A stretch of DNA of 64,000 nt from Warburgia ugandensis (lineage: Eukaryota > Streptophyta > Magnoliopsida > Canellales > Canellaceae): assembly GCA_035236585.1 (NCBI GenBank), contig CP141127.1, forward strand, positions 72,397,495 through 72,461,494, read 5' to 3'. Positions within the stretch are counted from its first letter, which is position 1. Every line of letters begins with the position of its first letter. Under the pieces are notes generated by a model that did no database searches, was not told the origin of the DNA, and saw only the letters and a program-made list of their open reading frames with translations. The position numbers and the translations under genes were made by a program. Positions 46,719 through 57,440 of this stretch are shown here, piece by piece.

Positions 46719-48518
46719 CATGGACTTTATGGGAAAGACTAGTGCCTCCAGCCAAGCAATGTGATATGCAACTGCCTGCCCAATGGTTATAATATTTTCC
46801 ATTTGTAATGGGAATGGTAGGCATCCATTAGCATTCAAAGCCATGGTAATGGACATCCCCTTAGTATGTGGTGGCATACTAATTCCATGAAAAACATTTG
46901 ATTCATGCTCATAACATGATCCAACTGCCACGATATTTTGAGGGGAATCCAAGACAATAGGCATTGACCCACTTGCAAATCAAATATGCAATAGAGGTTA
47001 AGATATAGAATTTTTACAAAATGATAATGAAAATTTATAGTTTTGTCAATGTATATACCTCCTGGGCAGGAATTTCCTTTTCAAGGGGAGGTGGATGTCC
47101 TTCATTATCTTCTTTAGTTAGGGAATTGTATCTCGCATGTGATGGAGGTATAGTAGGGCACATATTATGATTAGGGCACATATCATCAAACCTCCCTCAT
47201 GCATTTGCTTAAATATATCAGCCTTTACTTTCTCAATGAATTCATTGTAGGCCTGCTCATTATCTTGAACTCTAGGTATACATCCTCTACCAAAGAATTT
47301 AGAAGGAACAACACCTCAACCCATGCCCCTAACTCAACTAGGGTGGTCCTGCTTATTGCCCATAGCCCTATACAAGATGTCATCCTTGGCAGCAGTGTTG
47401 CTTAAAGTTTCTATAGTAGTGCTCTCTTAGGTAAGAATGTCCTACAAATTTTAATTAGAAAGACATTATGATTTCATTTAATTAATTGTAAAAAAATTAC
47501 AGACAGGTGGAATCACTTACTATGTGGAAAGAAATTTGAACAGTAGCTTCATCTGCAAACATGTTGCTAGTATGGCCCACTGAATGCACCATCTTCCAGA
47601 GGATGGAGTTATCAATGTGTTTCATAGTCCCATATTTTTTTTGTTGTCTTGCAAAGGCACTATAATTAGAGAACATGTAGATAACTATAGTAGCATTAAA
47701 TTGAATTGGATAAATTTTCATAGACACTTACTTCACACTCTTTTAAACGAGTGTAGTCTATCCTAGATAGGTGATGCTGCATATTTGTTTCATGCACCTT
47801 TCTCCTCCTTGCACCCTTCACTTGCACATTTTTACATGCGTGATCAAGTGCACTAATTAAATGTTACATGTAATTAAAAGAATGAAACATTATTTCTACA
47901 CATACCTCAAACTCAGTGGAGGTGTGGTTCTGTACAAATGCATTCCAAGCCTCCTAGTCAATGACGTTGGAGTAAATAGAAGGCATTATGTATAGCTTTG
48001 ATGGATTGTTGACATTGGAGCTATGTAAGTGCGAACAAGGTAGTTCTTCCATTTTCCCCATTGTTCACCTGCCCCTTGTAAAGTATGCATCTTCTTGTCA
48101 TTTGGCACGTCAAAGGCAAACTGTAAATTGAACACATCAAATTACTATATTTGAAAAATAAGGAAAGTTATAATGTAAATAATACATGTACTTAATGTTT
48201 ATATACCTTCACCATTTCCCATATTGAATCTTTTGTCGAGGATAGCACATGTCTCTAATCCTCAAATGTGATAGGAACCATGTTTTTTACTATAGAGCAG
48301 AGGAAACTATTATAAGCCGAGGAACTCGCACCAATCTCTTGCCCTTTACTATTGTATTGGACAATTTGTTTAATTCCCTTTGACTATCTCTTGATAACCT
48401 TTTCCATTATTGTTCACCCTCTACCCTTTGTTTTTAGAGTAGTGCTCATTTTGGTCTATTGTTCATGCTTTTCATTGTTGCGGTGATCTTCAATTTGATG
48501 TTCTTCTCGTTCCATCAT
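46719..48518 (-). pseudogene. Accessory gene of CACTA-2: transposase_24-like and DUF8039-like exons
   Basis: Start at 48518 (MMEREEHQIEDHRNN). Exon limits from splice signals: 48207-48518, 47906-48120, 47732-47852, 47521-47659, 47059-47441 and 46719-46971; donors are GTATAT, GTATGT, GTAAGT, GTAAGT, GTATAT and GTATGT. Recognisable parts are QYNSKGQEIGASSSAYNSFL and MVPITFED (exon 1), GEQWGKWKNYLVRTYI (exon 2), METNMQHHL-type HETNMQHHLSRIDYTRL (exon 3), KKYGTMKHIDNSILWKMVHS (exon 4), DDILYRAMGNKQDHPS (exon 5), and the DUF8039-like FHGISMPPHTKGMSITMA and AVAYHIAWLEALV (exon 6). Stops occur in exons 1, 2 and 5. It continues into the Ulp1-like part. A copy of exons 4-5 lies at 62739-63092. It resembles the second (TNP1-like) genes of plant CACTA elements. 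Confidence 0.75.
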
Positions 48519-49215
48519 TACTACAAAGAAACACTCAATGATAGTAGAACAATGACATAAAAGAAGGCTATGTAAAGCATTTAAAGAAACCAAACCAATT
48601 TCCATAATAAACATAGTTTAAGTAAAAAAATAATTAAAGGAGACTCTGTCTCCATCCATTCACATAAACATACAATATCTAACATATATGACAAACTAGC
48701 CTTAAGGAAAATAGATAAAGGATGCACGAAAAGTATTTTCCTACTTAGTATAGATATTTGTAAAAGGGCTACAAATCCCATAGACCTTTCAATAGTCTTT
48801 AACTCCACTGGTTCGAGTTCACATCTCTTAGCAGGTGTAGTTATTCGCAAGTAGTGATAAGCTTAATTTATGCTAAATGTTCATCTATATATGTACATGT
48901 GCACAATTCATGCACCAAATTCCATCCAATAAAGTTTATGATTCATGTAAGTTTCTCTTGGTTATTTTCATGCTTGAAGTTCATTAAAATTTTGGTTTTA
49001 TGATCATGTTTCATGTCTTGGATCACATACACCATGTCATTACATGCCTTGTTTGATTTAAGTTTCATGAGTATCTACTTTTGGAATTTTACCTTTCACA
49101 AATCATACATAATTTTGAGCAGTGCATACACTTTATTTACTTGATTTCTTAAGAAACAATTTAGATTTTTAGATAGTTTAGTTACTATTTGGTTGTATCC
49201 CATGTAAGAAAACTT
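48519..49215. other. Unassigned segment with weak LTR-like part
   Basis: No domain found. 48860-49110 is rich in CATGTTTCATG/CATGCACC words like those of the solo LTR near 42300-42500, so it may be an LTR scrap. The open frame at 48581-48850 has no recognisable domain. Confidence 0.3.
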
Positions 49216-49337
49216 TTATTCCACACATTTCAGCCATTTTCTTACTATTTTGGGAAGATCAATCACTTGAATTTCATTTTTCTTCTTATCTACAACAAGT
49301 TTTTTAAGTGAATTTTTTTCTATCATTTTCATGAGAT

Positions 49338-49380
<43 letters not shown>

Positions 49381-49830
49381 AGTAGCTTTTTTAAAGTTTT
49401 TCTTTTCACTATTCTTTCTTCCCTTAATGAACTTCTTAAACTTCCCACTAAGAAGTCCAATATCTTCAACACTTTTAGTCTCATCCTCTATAGTGGATCT
49501 AAGTGATATTCCTTTCTTCTTCTTTGGCTCCTCTTCTTTTTTGAACTTATGAGCAATCTTATAGGTCATGAGTGACCTTATAAGCTCATCAAGTTTCAAA
49601 TTCTCTAAATCTTTAGCTTCTTAGATTCTTGCCCCTTTGGCATCTCAAAATTTAAGGAAAGACCTATGAATCTTATTCACCAACTTAGCTAATAAAAAAC
49701 TTACCAAAAGATTTCAAACCAATAATAACATTGGTAAATGTAGTAAAGATTTCAAAAATAGAATTATTACTTTTCATCATAAAAATATTCATAGTTATGG
49801 ATTGCCTATAGGTTATCCCAAATTCTTCAG
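49216..49830 (-). pseudogene. Ty1/copia gag fragment (UBN2-like)
   Basis: From right to left: MNIFMMKSNNSIFEIFTTFT, NVIIGLKSFGK, then MKLDELIRSLMTYKIAHKF, a lysine-rich stretch (EEEPKKKKGI) and LLSGKFKKFIKGRKNSEKK. This is the helical gag segment of plant copia elements, in which LDELIGSLMTHE and LLTRKFKKFL are typical. Frame 49216-49599 is open; upstream has stops. A CT microsatellite inside it is read as an arginine-glutamate run. No copia pol or LTR is nearby. Confidence 0.78.
49340..49377. repeat. (CT)n microsatellite, 19 repeats
   Basis: Uninterrupted CT run; on the minus strand it encodes the (RE)n run of the copia gag fragment. Confidence 0.95.
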
Positions 49831-50189
49831 TTGATGTGTATGTTGACATTCGATTGAATTCATTAACATCTAAAGCACAAATTCATGGTTTTGGCATTGC
49901 GAGTAATTTTAAAGCTACACCACCTAGCCTAAGAGAGATTGGTTTTGATTTAATTAGGAAAACAAATAACATGAAAATGAAAGCATGCATTGGAGTGACT
50001 AGATGTTATTACCAGAAATATTAACAAAAGAAAAGAGGAAGCAATCAAGCACACCTGTAAGATCATGCTTGTCAGCTTTGATTCATCTAAATGAATACCT
50101 CCAATGCTAGGATTCATACACGAATCACTTAATTCTCTGTAGAAAACAATGAAAATTGGTCATTAAAAATCAATCAATCAAAAGTACTA
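49831..50189. other. Unassigned segment
   Basis: I recognise nothing here. The frame at 49836-50024 has no domain. Confidence 0.3.
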
Positions 50190-50955
50190 AACGGAAGTAT
50201 CCCCCCAACCCACTCCTCAAATCCACCCCACCTTCGCCATACCTCTCTCCCCCTCCTTGGAACCCAGTTCCCCCCTCCTCTCCCCGATACCCCACCCGAA
50301 CCACCCCCTCCCTGCCCACCACCTCCCCCTCTCTCGGTACCCCACTCGAAACCCCACCCCACATCCCCTCTCTCCAATCCCCACCTGAAACCCCACCTCC
50401 CCCTCTTTGGTCCCCACCCGAACCCCTCCAAGGCCGCCACCTCCACCCTCTTCGGTCCCCACCTTGATCCCCACCTCCCCTCTCTCTAGTACCCCACCCA
50501 AACCCCCTCTCGCCCCCCACCTCCCCCTCTCTCGGTACCCCACCACGCCCCTACCTCCACTCTCTCTAGTACCCCACCTCCTCACTCTTCAGTCCACACC
50601 GAACCCCCTCTCTATCCCCCACCTCCCCCTCTCTGATCCCCACTTGAACCCCCTCCCTGGTCCCCACCTCCCCCTCTCTCGGTACCCCGCCGGAACCCCC
50701 ACCCTACCCCCCACCTCCCCTCTCTCCGGTACCCCACTGCGCACCCCACCTCTCATTGTCCCCCTCTCTCATACCCTACCCAAACCCCCTCCTCATAGTG
50801 CCTTACCTAAACTCCCTCCGTGGCCCCCCCTCCCCCTCTCCGGTACCCTGCCTGAACCCCCTCCTTGTACCAACCCCCTTCTCTCGGTACCTTGCCCGAA
50901 TCCCCTCCTTGCACCCCCTTGCCAGAACCCAGTTCCCCCTACATACTGCCCTTTT
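50190..50955. repeat. C-rich imperfect tandem array (minisatellite-like)
   Basis: About 770 bp of variants of CTCTCTCGGTACCCCAC-C-GAACCCCC and (T/C)CCCCACCTCCCCCT, joined in units of roughly 35-50 bp. Cytosine makes up well over half of the plus strand and G is scarce. The purine-rich strand has many GGGG runs and could form G-quadruplexes. Long open frames on both strands (50407-51054 plus; 50170-50585 minus) are products of the biased composition. Confidence 0.85.
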
Positions 50956-51059
50956 CTCCTCCAAACACTGAAATTCTCGCTCTTCTCCTCTCCTTGTTGT
51001 TCTTCTTCACTTCTTTCTTCTCCCTTGATTTTTCTATATGTTTGTTGGGCATGATGAGA

Positions 51060-51277
51060 AGTCCATTTTGTGGCTTAAATAAGGGTGCATAAAGAAGTCA
51101 TTTATATATAAAACGGCTTTAAAATTGTAGATTTTTAAATTTGTTTAGAAAAAAATGACTTTAAAAGTATACACATTTTTATATTTATTCATATATATAT
51201 TTTAAAATATATACATTTTTTATGTTAGTACTTCATATATAACAATTAATTAATTTTAAATAAAAAATATATATTTG
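51060..51277. repeat. Right subterminal remnant of CACTA-2
   Basis: Repeats of the TTTAAAGT type, then AT-rich sequence (TATATATTTTAAAATATATA). No terminal repeat was found before the CACTA-3 fragment starts. Confidence 0.45.
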
Positions 51278-52048
51278 GTTGAGACTATAAGCTTCTAAAG
51301 TTTACTTGCACCACAAAATACTCCTCATATTCTCTTGATGATCTTTCCATAGTCATTGAGGCATATTTGTCTATTTTGTCAAAAAATTGAAGTTCAGATG
51401 GTGTGAAGGATTTTCAAACATAAAAAGATTAATAACATTGGGTTAGGCATATAACCAAACACTTAGTGTGCATAGAAAATGTATATATAGTTGGAAAAAA
51501 CATATGTATTAGAGGACTAAATTTTCAAACACTAAGATTGGGATAAGAAATATTGATACAAAAACATGACAGATCCATACACATGAGTGATCCACACACT
51601 AATCCATCACATGAATGATACGCACACAAGAAGGGAAAGCATTAAGAAAGGAACTCTATACACATAGTTTAAAACATATGTAAATCCAACTCAATCATAT
51701 AGCTTTTTTGTACATGCAAGCCAAAGTAAAAAATTATAGGTTAAACTTCACATTGTTTTACAATGAAGTTTTAAAAGATAGTTTCCATAAATCATCTTTT
51801 TTAGTTTTAGAAAATAAGATGGTTTTAATAACTGTATTTTTTTATACAAAAAGTAAGACCATGGAAAATAACTATCTTATTTGATTTGAATAAAATAAGA
51901 CAATTATAATTAATTGTCTTTTATGTAGTTTTTGTAGGATGGTTTTCAAAAACTATATTCTTAAGGTATATTTTATTAATTTCAATAAGACGATTGTGTT
52001 TAAATAGTCCTCTTCTTGCCATCTTCTAAAACCCCAATTTTAGTAGTG
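51278..52048 (-). mobile_element. CACTA-3: 5'-end fragment of another CACTA transposon
   Basis: The right terminal repeat, inward CACTACTAAAATTGGGGTTT, ends at 52048. Subterminal repeats of the AAGATGGTTTT type fill 51740-52020. A leader akin to that of CACTA-1 and the first codons of the transposase follow. Everything beyond 51278 is missing. Subterminal motifs differ from those of CACTA-2, and the bases outside 43955 (AAT) and 52048 (TCT) do not match, so these are not two ends of one element. Confidence 0.72.
51293..51385 (-). pseudogene. N-terminal fragment of TNPD-type transposase (CACTA-3)
   Basis: The minus strand reads KIDKYASMTMERSSREYEEY, matching MNKYAWMTVTRISKEYDEG at the start of the CACTA-1 transposase. 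The match ends after about 25 residues. Confidence 0.7.
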
Positions 52049-52442
52049 TCTCTCATGGCTTGTGGTTTTGGGCTTTGTTCCTATGGTGGATCATCTTGAA
52101 AGAAGAGGGTGGCATCTTATGAGTTGTTATGCTATGTGTGAAAAGCATGGTGAGGACATTCACCACCTTTTCTTGAGATGCCCATAAGTGCTTCTGTGGA
52201 ATGTTGTGACTTCATGAATCAACTTCCATTTTGTGGCCCCCTACACTATTTAATGAGCTCATCACCTAATGGTATCTTAAATCTAAGCACAAGAAGATGA
52301 TTTATTTTTCTATTCAATGCCTCACATTTTGTGACTATGTGGTGTATTTGAAAAGATAGGAGTAAAAGTATTTTTGAGGATAAAGTTATTTTATGGATTG
52401 TTATTGTGGAGGCTATTAAACTAAACATGGCTAAGTGGGTGT
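52049..52442 (+). pseudogene. LINE ORF2 C-terminus, zf-RVT domain
   Basis: Frames carry VDHLERRGWHLMSCYAMCEK, HGEDIHHLFLRCP and LLWNVV, the cysteine/histidine zf-RVT signature at the end of L1-type plant ORF2 proteins, then LKSKHKKMIYFSIQCL. At least three frameshifts and several stops. The upstream RT domain is absent; CACTA-3 abuts on the left. The LINE is interrupted at 52447 by a deleted chromovirus. Confidence 0.72.
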
Positions 52443-52447
52443 CAACA
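52443..52447. other. Target-site duplication of truncated chromovirus, left copy
   Basis: CAACA immediately before TGTGAGAACCC; the right copy at 54026-54030 is identical. Confidence 0.88.
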
Positions 52448-52789
52448 TGTGAGAACCCAAGTTTTCACATGCATTTTTTTAAAACCAATTACTAATGTTG
52501 GATCGATCCCTATTTGACAACACTTTTTATAAAAACAATGAAATGCAGCGAAAAAATCCTTTATTTTAAATTCATTTTGAAACCCCCAAGTGTAATGTCT
52601 TTCAAGATGAACAAAGTAATTTTTAAAACTAAGACAAACATATATGCATCCCAGATCTATCCAGTCATAGCTCACAGTCCAACTATAATAATTATATATA
52701 CATGTCCAAAGTGTAGATTATATGCTTACAGTCATACTTATCTTTCTCTTCATTCACTTGATCGTAGCATCTTGATGCTTCTTATACAA

Positions 52790-52885
52790 ATTCTCCTACA
52801 TCCCTTTTCATACTATTCCACCAGAAGTGTCTCTTCAAGTCTTGATACATCTTTGTTCCACTAGGATGAATAGTGTACTTAATTT
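52790..52885 (-). pseudogene. Integrase zinc-domain scrap
   Basis: Aligns with 18867-18960 of element B: the minus strand reads [17 protein letters not shown] codons followed by YEKG. About 30 codons remain. Confidence 0.75.
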
Positions 52886-53656
52886 AAATGGTCAAATCTA
52901 CAATTCAAAGGTTGATGTGTGTAATTTAGGACTGATCTAGGCATATTGATCTCCTAATACATCCAATGGATCAATTTTTGAGATTTGATCATCTTTGATC
53001 TTGTAGATCTATGAGACTTCTACAATTTTTAGGTTGTGGTCACATTAAATAGTCCTATAATCCTAAATTTTATTATATAATTAGGTCTGTGTCATCAAGA
53101 AGAACACAATGGACATTTTGGATCGTCAATTAGAGTTATATAGCTCCTGAAATATCAATTTTTGTGTTTCGAGTTTGTTTAACAGTCCAAATTCAAATTC
53201 TGAATCTAGGACACAAAAAAAAAAAAGGTCACTGGCGTAACTGGCCATCACTGGAGAAGACAACTGACACAATTGGTGTAGGTGACAATTTTTAAGTATG
53301 ATTAACTCCTAATTAAAAGGGTTTGTAGATCAGGCTCTTACCTTCACTCCTGTCAAGTTTGGAGTCATTCTGTGTGCATTTGATGCCAAAAAACAAGAAT
53401 TTCATGCCGGAGGTTTGCAAGAAAATGCAATGTCGCTAGAATTTGAAATTTCAGCTCCATCAATGGTGAAACTAACTCTGGATCCTCTCTTCACAAGGAA
53501 TCCAATGGTAGTGTTTAATCTTCAATCCGTCGCCATTTGGGCTGCTCCTTTTGAGATCTAGACAATGATTGTGTTCATTATTGATGGAAAAAATGGAGAA
53601 AGTGGTGGTAGAGGGAGAGAAGAAGAAAAATGATGGAAAAAAGGGGGAGAAGATGG

Positions 53657-53665
53657 GGTTTTATA
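53657..53665 (-). promoter_or_regulatory. TATA box in LTR of deleted chromovirus
   Basis: TATAAAACC on the minus strand, placed like the TATA boxes of element B relative to the LTR edge. Confidence 0.4.
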
Positions 53666-54025
53666 GCTGGTGATGGCGGTGATGCACTGTCTCTGCGGAG
53701 AAAGGGGGCGGCGCCTACTTTTTCGACGCAAACATAGGGTGACACTTCTATTACGTGGTGATGATGAAGGGGGGTGTTGTTATCAAAACGACCCCCTACG
53801 TATTCTGATTACTTTTTTTTATGTTAACAAATTACAAAAATGCCCTCCAATCTTCAAACACCCATAACTTTGTCATCTGATCTCTGTTTTTAGCGTTCTA
53901 TATGTCATTGGATTCCATTTTTTTAGTAGAATCTGATTATAGAGATATTTACACTAAATTATATCTCTAAAAATCTCACTTCTAATATTCCAAAATAGGA
54001 CTTAAAAAAAATTCAGGTTATTACA

Positions 54026-54030
54026 CAACA
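54026..54030. other. Target-site duplication of truncated chromovirus, right copy
   Basis: CAACA immediately after TTATTACA. Confidence 0.88.
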
Positions 54031-54498
54031 TAAAAGAGATTCCATCTCTATGTGGTTGATCAAATCATTAGGATTTGGAAGGAGCTTAGTAGTAAGGGAG
54101 ACATCTCGTGGAGGCATTTCGCTTTTTTTGATGACATACAATGCAATCTTGTTAGCAAGATTATTGCTTTCCAGCAAATTCTATGAAGTGAACTCTCTTG
54201 CTAAACAGTGTTCTATGATGCACATGATCATGATCTCTCTTCCTCAACAAAGCATTACTTTCAACTTGTTTTTGGAGTTTAGAGCATCTGATCTTCACCG
54301 TAACCCTTTGGACTAATGTTCACTTGCTTGTAGAGTTATCTTTCTCCATGTTGCTCTCACTTCTCTCTAGTGGATATTTCCTTGAAATCCATGTTAGTTT
54401 TATGCATTTGATAATTATGGTGGGGTGGCTTTCATTCATGTGACTTGCCCCATCGATTTAGTTTTTCTATTGTTTCTCACTTCAATCACCTTCTACAT
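54031..54498 (+). other. Probable 3' end of the interrupted LINE
   Basis: The sequence after the right target duplication should continue the LINE. It holds a frame (54050-54316) with no clear domain and then non-coding T-rich sequence ending with CAATAAAATTTGTTC near 54520, which resembles a polyadenylation region. Inferred from position. Confidence 0.4.
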
Positions 54499-54800
54499 CT
54501 ATTTTTTCAATAAAATTTGTTCAATGGTCAAGAAAAAATTTAACAAGCATAGTCCACAAATATGTATGAAAGTCTTTCAAAATTTGTTTGATCCATGAAA
54601 TCTCAGTTGTCATTATGGCTAAAGAACATTTTTCAGCTTTTGTGCTGAATAGAAACATCATTAATTTATTTATTAGAAGACTAGGAGAGAAGATTACACC
54701 CAAAATAAATGCAAGAACTGCCTATGGAGCATCAATCATTAGGTAGGCCCACTTAATCAACATCAAAAGAAGTAATGAGCATTATCAAGCAAAATGTAAC
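54499..54800 (-). pseudogene. Ty1/copia RNase H fragment
   Basis: From right to left: DVD-VGLPND-CSIGSSCIYFG (copia A-DADWAGC...STSGY-like block) and then FLFSTKAEKCSLAIMTTEIS and WIKQILKDFH, matching the SSAEAEYRS-A--T-EI-WLK-LL-DL block of copia RNase H. Two stops. No other copia domain adjoins it. Confidence 0.75.
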
Positions 54801-55138
54801 AGATGTTGAGATTTGCCTATTGAGTACTTTATACATGTTAGTCAAGTTTGAGGTCACTTGACCTAGCCCAAGTTTACCCGATTTTACTTTGACTAGAGCT
54901 AGACTAATCTGGCTAGATAATGAGTCCAAATATCTTGTTTATCTACCGAGCCTGATATTTTGCTACTTGAGCTACTCAAAATTTGCAAATATTAGGATGA
55001 GCTAGTGTGAGCATGACATGTCGTAAGATGAGTTTTATCATTTTTGTATGGAATTTTATAAATATATATTATTAAAATAATGTATATAACCTAATACTTA
55101 TGAAATTTGTGTGGACTTAGAGTAACATCCTCTAGTAA
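54801..55138. other. Unassigned segment
   Basis: Nothing recognisable; a purine-poor stretch with repeated GAGCTA/CTAGCC words. Confidence 0.25.
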
Positions 55139-55325
55139 CAACATGTTTGTAGGCCCCCATTGCATGCCACATAACCTATGTGCAAGCCCTACATGCATAT
55201 ATGAACCATATTTGTAGGCATCAATGCATACTACAAAGCCTATTTGGTGGGCTCCTTGCTCACAATGGAACCTATTTGTGCACCCATCATGCATACTATA
55301 AGCCTATTTGTGGACCTTCCATAAA
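55139..55325. repeat. Short-period tandem array, about 32-bp unit, six copies
   Basis: Variants of AACCTATTTGTGGGCCC followed by ATGCATACTA start at about 55139, 55171, 55202, 55236, 55267 and 55299. Confidence 0.75.
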
Positions 55326-55745
55326 TTTAGTTTGACAATGGATGTGGATACCTTCTAGGGTCCATCATGTAAATAACTTCTTCTTTGAAAATATGCCTAG
55401 ATAACTTCTAAGCCCTACAATGAAAATAGTAATTTGGTTGAGAATAGCTACTATGAGCTACCATATAAATAGATGTCATGTGAAATGCAAGTGGATAGCG
55501 TCATTTGAAAATGGATGTGGATACCTTCTAGGGCCCACCATGTAAATAGCTTCTTATTTGAAATTAGTGTAGATAGCTTCTAAGTCCCACCATGTAAATA
55601 GTTTCCTATTTGAAAATATAGGCTAATGGGTTTTTTTAAAAATGGTTGTGGGTAGCTTATTAGGATTACCATGTAAAAAGCTTCTTATTTTAAAATGGGC
55701 GTGGACCCATCATATAAATAACTTCTCACTTCAAAATGAATATAG
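55326..55745. repeat. Tandem array, about 60-80-bp unit, around six copies
   Basis: Variants of GTGGATA(G/C)CTTCTA(A/G)GGCCCACC followed by ATGTAAATAGCTTCTTATTTGAAAATG-like words recur through the segment. It follows the 32-bp array directly. Confidence 0.7.
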
Positions 55746-57440
55746 TATCAATTTCAATTTATTTCAAAATGGTTGTGGACATTAATTTTTGATGCACAAT
55801 CTCCATTTTCTCAAACTTTTGCAAACTTAGGTGTGAACAACTCCATGCTTACCTTCTCTAAGCTAAAAGAGTATTTGATTTACATTAAAAATAGAATCCA
55901 AACTCAACTCTCACCTCAAATCAAGGGCCTAAGATTTCCTGCAAACAATGAGATTGGCCAATTTTTGTGGAACTCTTACTTAGTTAAGATGGACCAATAA
56001 CCAATTTACAAGAACTAGGAGCATAAACAACCTAACTCCAAATAGACTAGCAATGAGCAAGCAAGAGTTTCATGAAAATCAACATAGCTCAAGTTGGACT
56101 AACAATGATGTGCCATTGTAATTGTAAAATTAGTCAATTTTGTCAAAGATTGAGTCAAATAGGCTGCAATCAAATTTGATTAACTCCATGTTAGAAATTT
56201 CTTAAGTGCTTGATGATGAAATGTCCATGGAACATATTAAATAACAACGTAAGCAATGTTAGGGTAGGTAAGAGTGACATACTATAATGCACCACCCATT
56301 TAACTATATTGTGTATTGTTAGATAAGAGTTATCTATTGTATAATGAATGTTTAGGCCTTGAAACTCAAATTGTTCACAAAAAAAAAATACACCAAGGCA
56401 TAATGTTATCTCATAAAATACACAACTATCTTACCTTGTGGTTCCATGTTATGCATTTATAGGAATTCACAAGTTTTTATGTATCATCAACTCATATGAA
56501 CATATAATCACATTTTCATAAGTCATGTAAAATACTATTATCAAAATCTTAAAACTAATTTCTCAATTTCTTGTCACTCATTCTTCTTTCAGTTAATGAT
56601 TTTTAAATCTTGTGATAAGAAAAACAAGGTAATAAGAGCATACCTCCTTTTGACATCAATTTTTCTCATTATGCATTCCATGAGGAATATTATAGATGAA
56701 GTGGGTTATGTGATTGCAAATGTTGGTGTTAAAATCTGGGTTACATTGTCATGATTTCGAGAAACATTGCAACTTTAGTAGTGAAAAAAGGGTTTTCGAT
56801 CTAGCCCTCATAAGAGAAAGGGCATAGTGCAAACAAAAATGAAACAAATTAATAAACTGGATTCGTAGAATGAATTTGCGGAGTTCCACTTGTCTCTTAA
56901 ATTGATGCAAAGTAAGGAATTGGAGGTGGGAAGTAGTCAAAGAAGGGGAAAAGTAGAATTCAAAGTTAGGGTTTCCATTTTCCATTCAAAATTAGGATCG
57001 ATGACAACAAATATCTTACGATGAAAGAGTTGATCAGTTGGTCACAAAAGGCTATACAACCTCAAAATCATGAAGCACTGGCTATTAATTCCTCTTTGGG
57101 TAGAGGATGTCAATATTGAAGTTTTACCAACAAAGGACCTAGAAGAGTGTTGTGTGAGCTAAATACTAAGATGCTAGATTTTCATGAGATGATTCCAAAT
57201 TTGCTCTTTGATTGTGCAAACAAGCATCTGACAACAAATCCTAGGCTTATATTAATTAGATCAAATACTATGTAACATCTGACATATATAATTATAGAAA
57301 GGTTAATTAGAAGTTATCCCAAAATTAATTGATTTGCTTATTCTTGTGTTATTTTTATTTATATAATATGTACATAATGCATGATTGTTGAAGTAGTGAA
57401 TGTGTGATAAATATACTGAATAAGAAGATTACTAAACTGT
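55746..57440. other. Unassigned AT-rich segment
   Basis: No domain found on either strand. Short open frames at 55773-56000 (plus) and 56749-56985 (minus) have no recognisable family; they could be chance or very decayed element pieces. Confidence 0.3.

Larger units (their letters stand above)
43955..51270 (-). mobile_element. CACTA-2: En/Spm-type transposon with accessory protease gene
   Basis: The left terminal repeat CACTACTACATAGGGGG at 43955 is followed by dense CTTTTAAAGTC-type subterminal repeats and a 166-bp tandem array. A multi-exon minus-strand gene occupies 45487-48518. The same type of subterminal repeat reappears at 51100-51180 (GGCTTTAAAATTG, AAATGACTTTAAAAGT), marking the other end, but no terminal repeat is left there. 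A copia gag fragment and a C-rich array sit between gene and right end. No TNPD transposase is visible inside. The right border is approximate. Confidence 0.7.
52448..54025 (-). mobile_element. Deleted Tekay-like chromovirus (1578 bp) with perfect target duplication
   Basis: Opens TGTGAGAACCCAAGTTTT and closes GTTATTACA on the plus strand, the same termini as element B (TGTGACGACCC... and GTCATTACA). About 340 bp of one LTR end, a ~95-bp scrap of integrase (52790-52885) and about 1.14 kb of the other LTR end remain. Two large deletions are therefore needed. The LTR part near 53780-53990 aligns with 17340-17540 of B (GTATCAAAACG-CCCC, TTACAAAAATGCCC). Confidence 0.85.

Noticed and set aside
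50407..51054. 215-codon proline-rich protein
   Set aside because: It is a reading of the C-rich tandem array; opposite-strand frames are equally long and glycine-rich, so composition explains it.
43955..52048. A single 8.1-kb CACTA element with both ends
   Set aside because: Inner repeat types differ, outer three-base duplications do not match, and a second transposase N-terminus starts at 51385.
55139..55325. CRISPR-like array
   Set aside because: The units adjoin without spacers, are diverged, and the window is plant nuclear DNA.
56749..56985. Possible CACTA terminus (TTTAGTAGTG near 56776)
   Set aside because: Sequence inward of the motif shows neither the conserved terminal repeat nor subterminal repeats.
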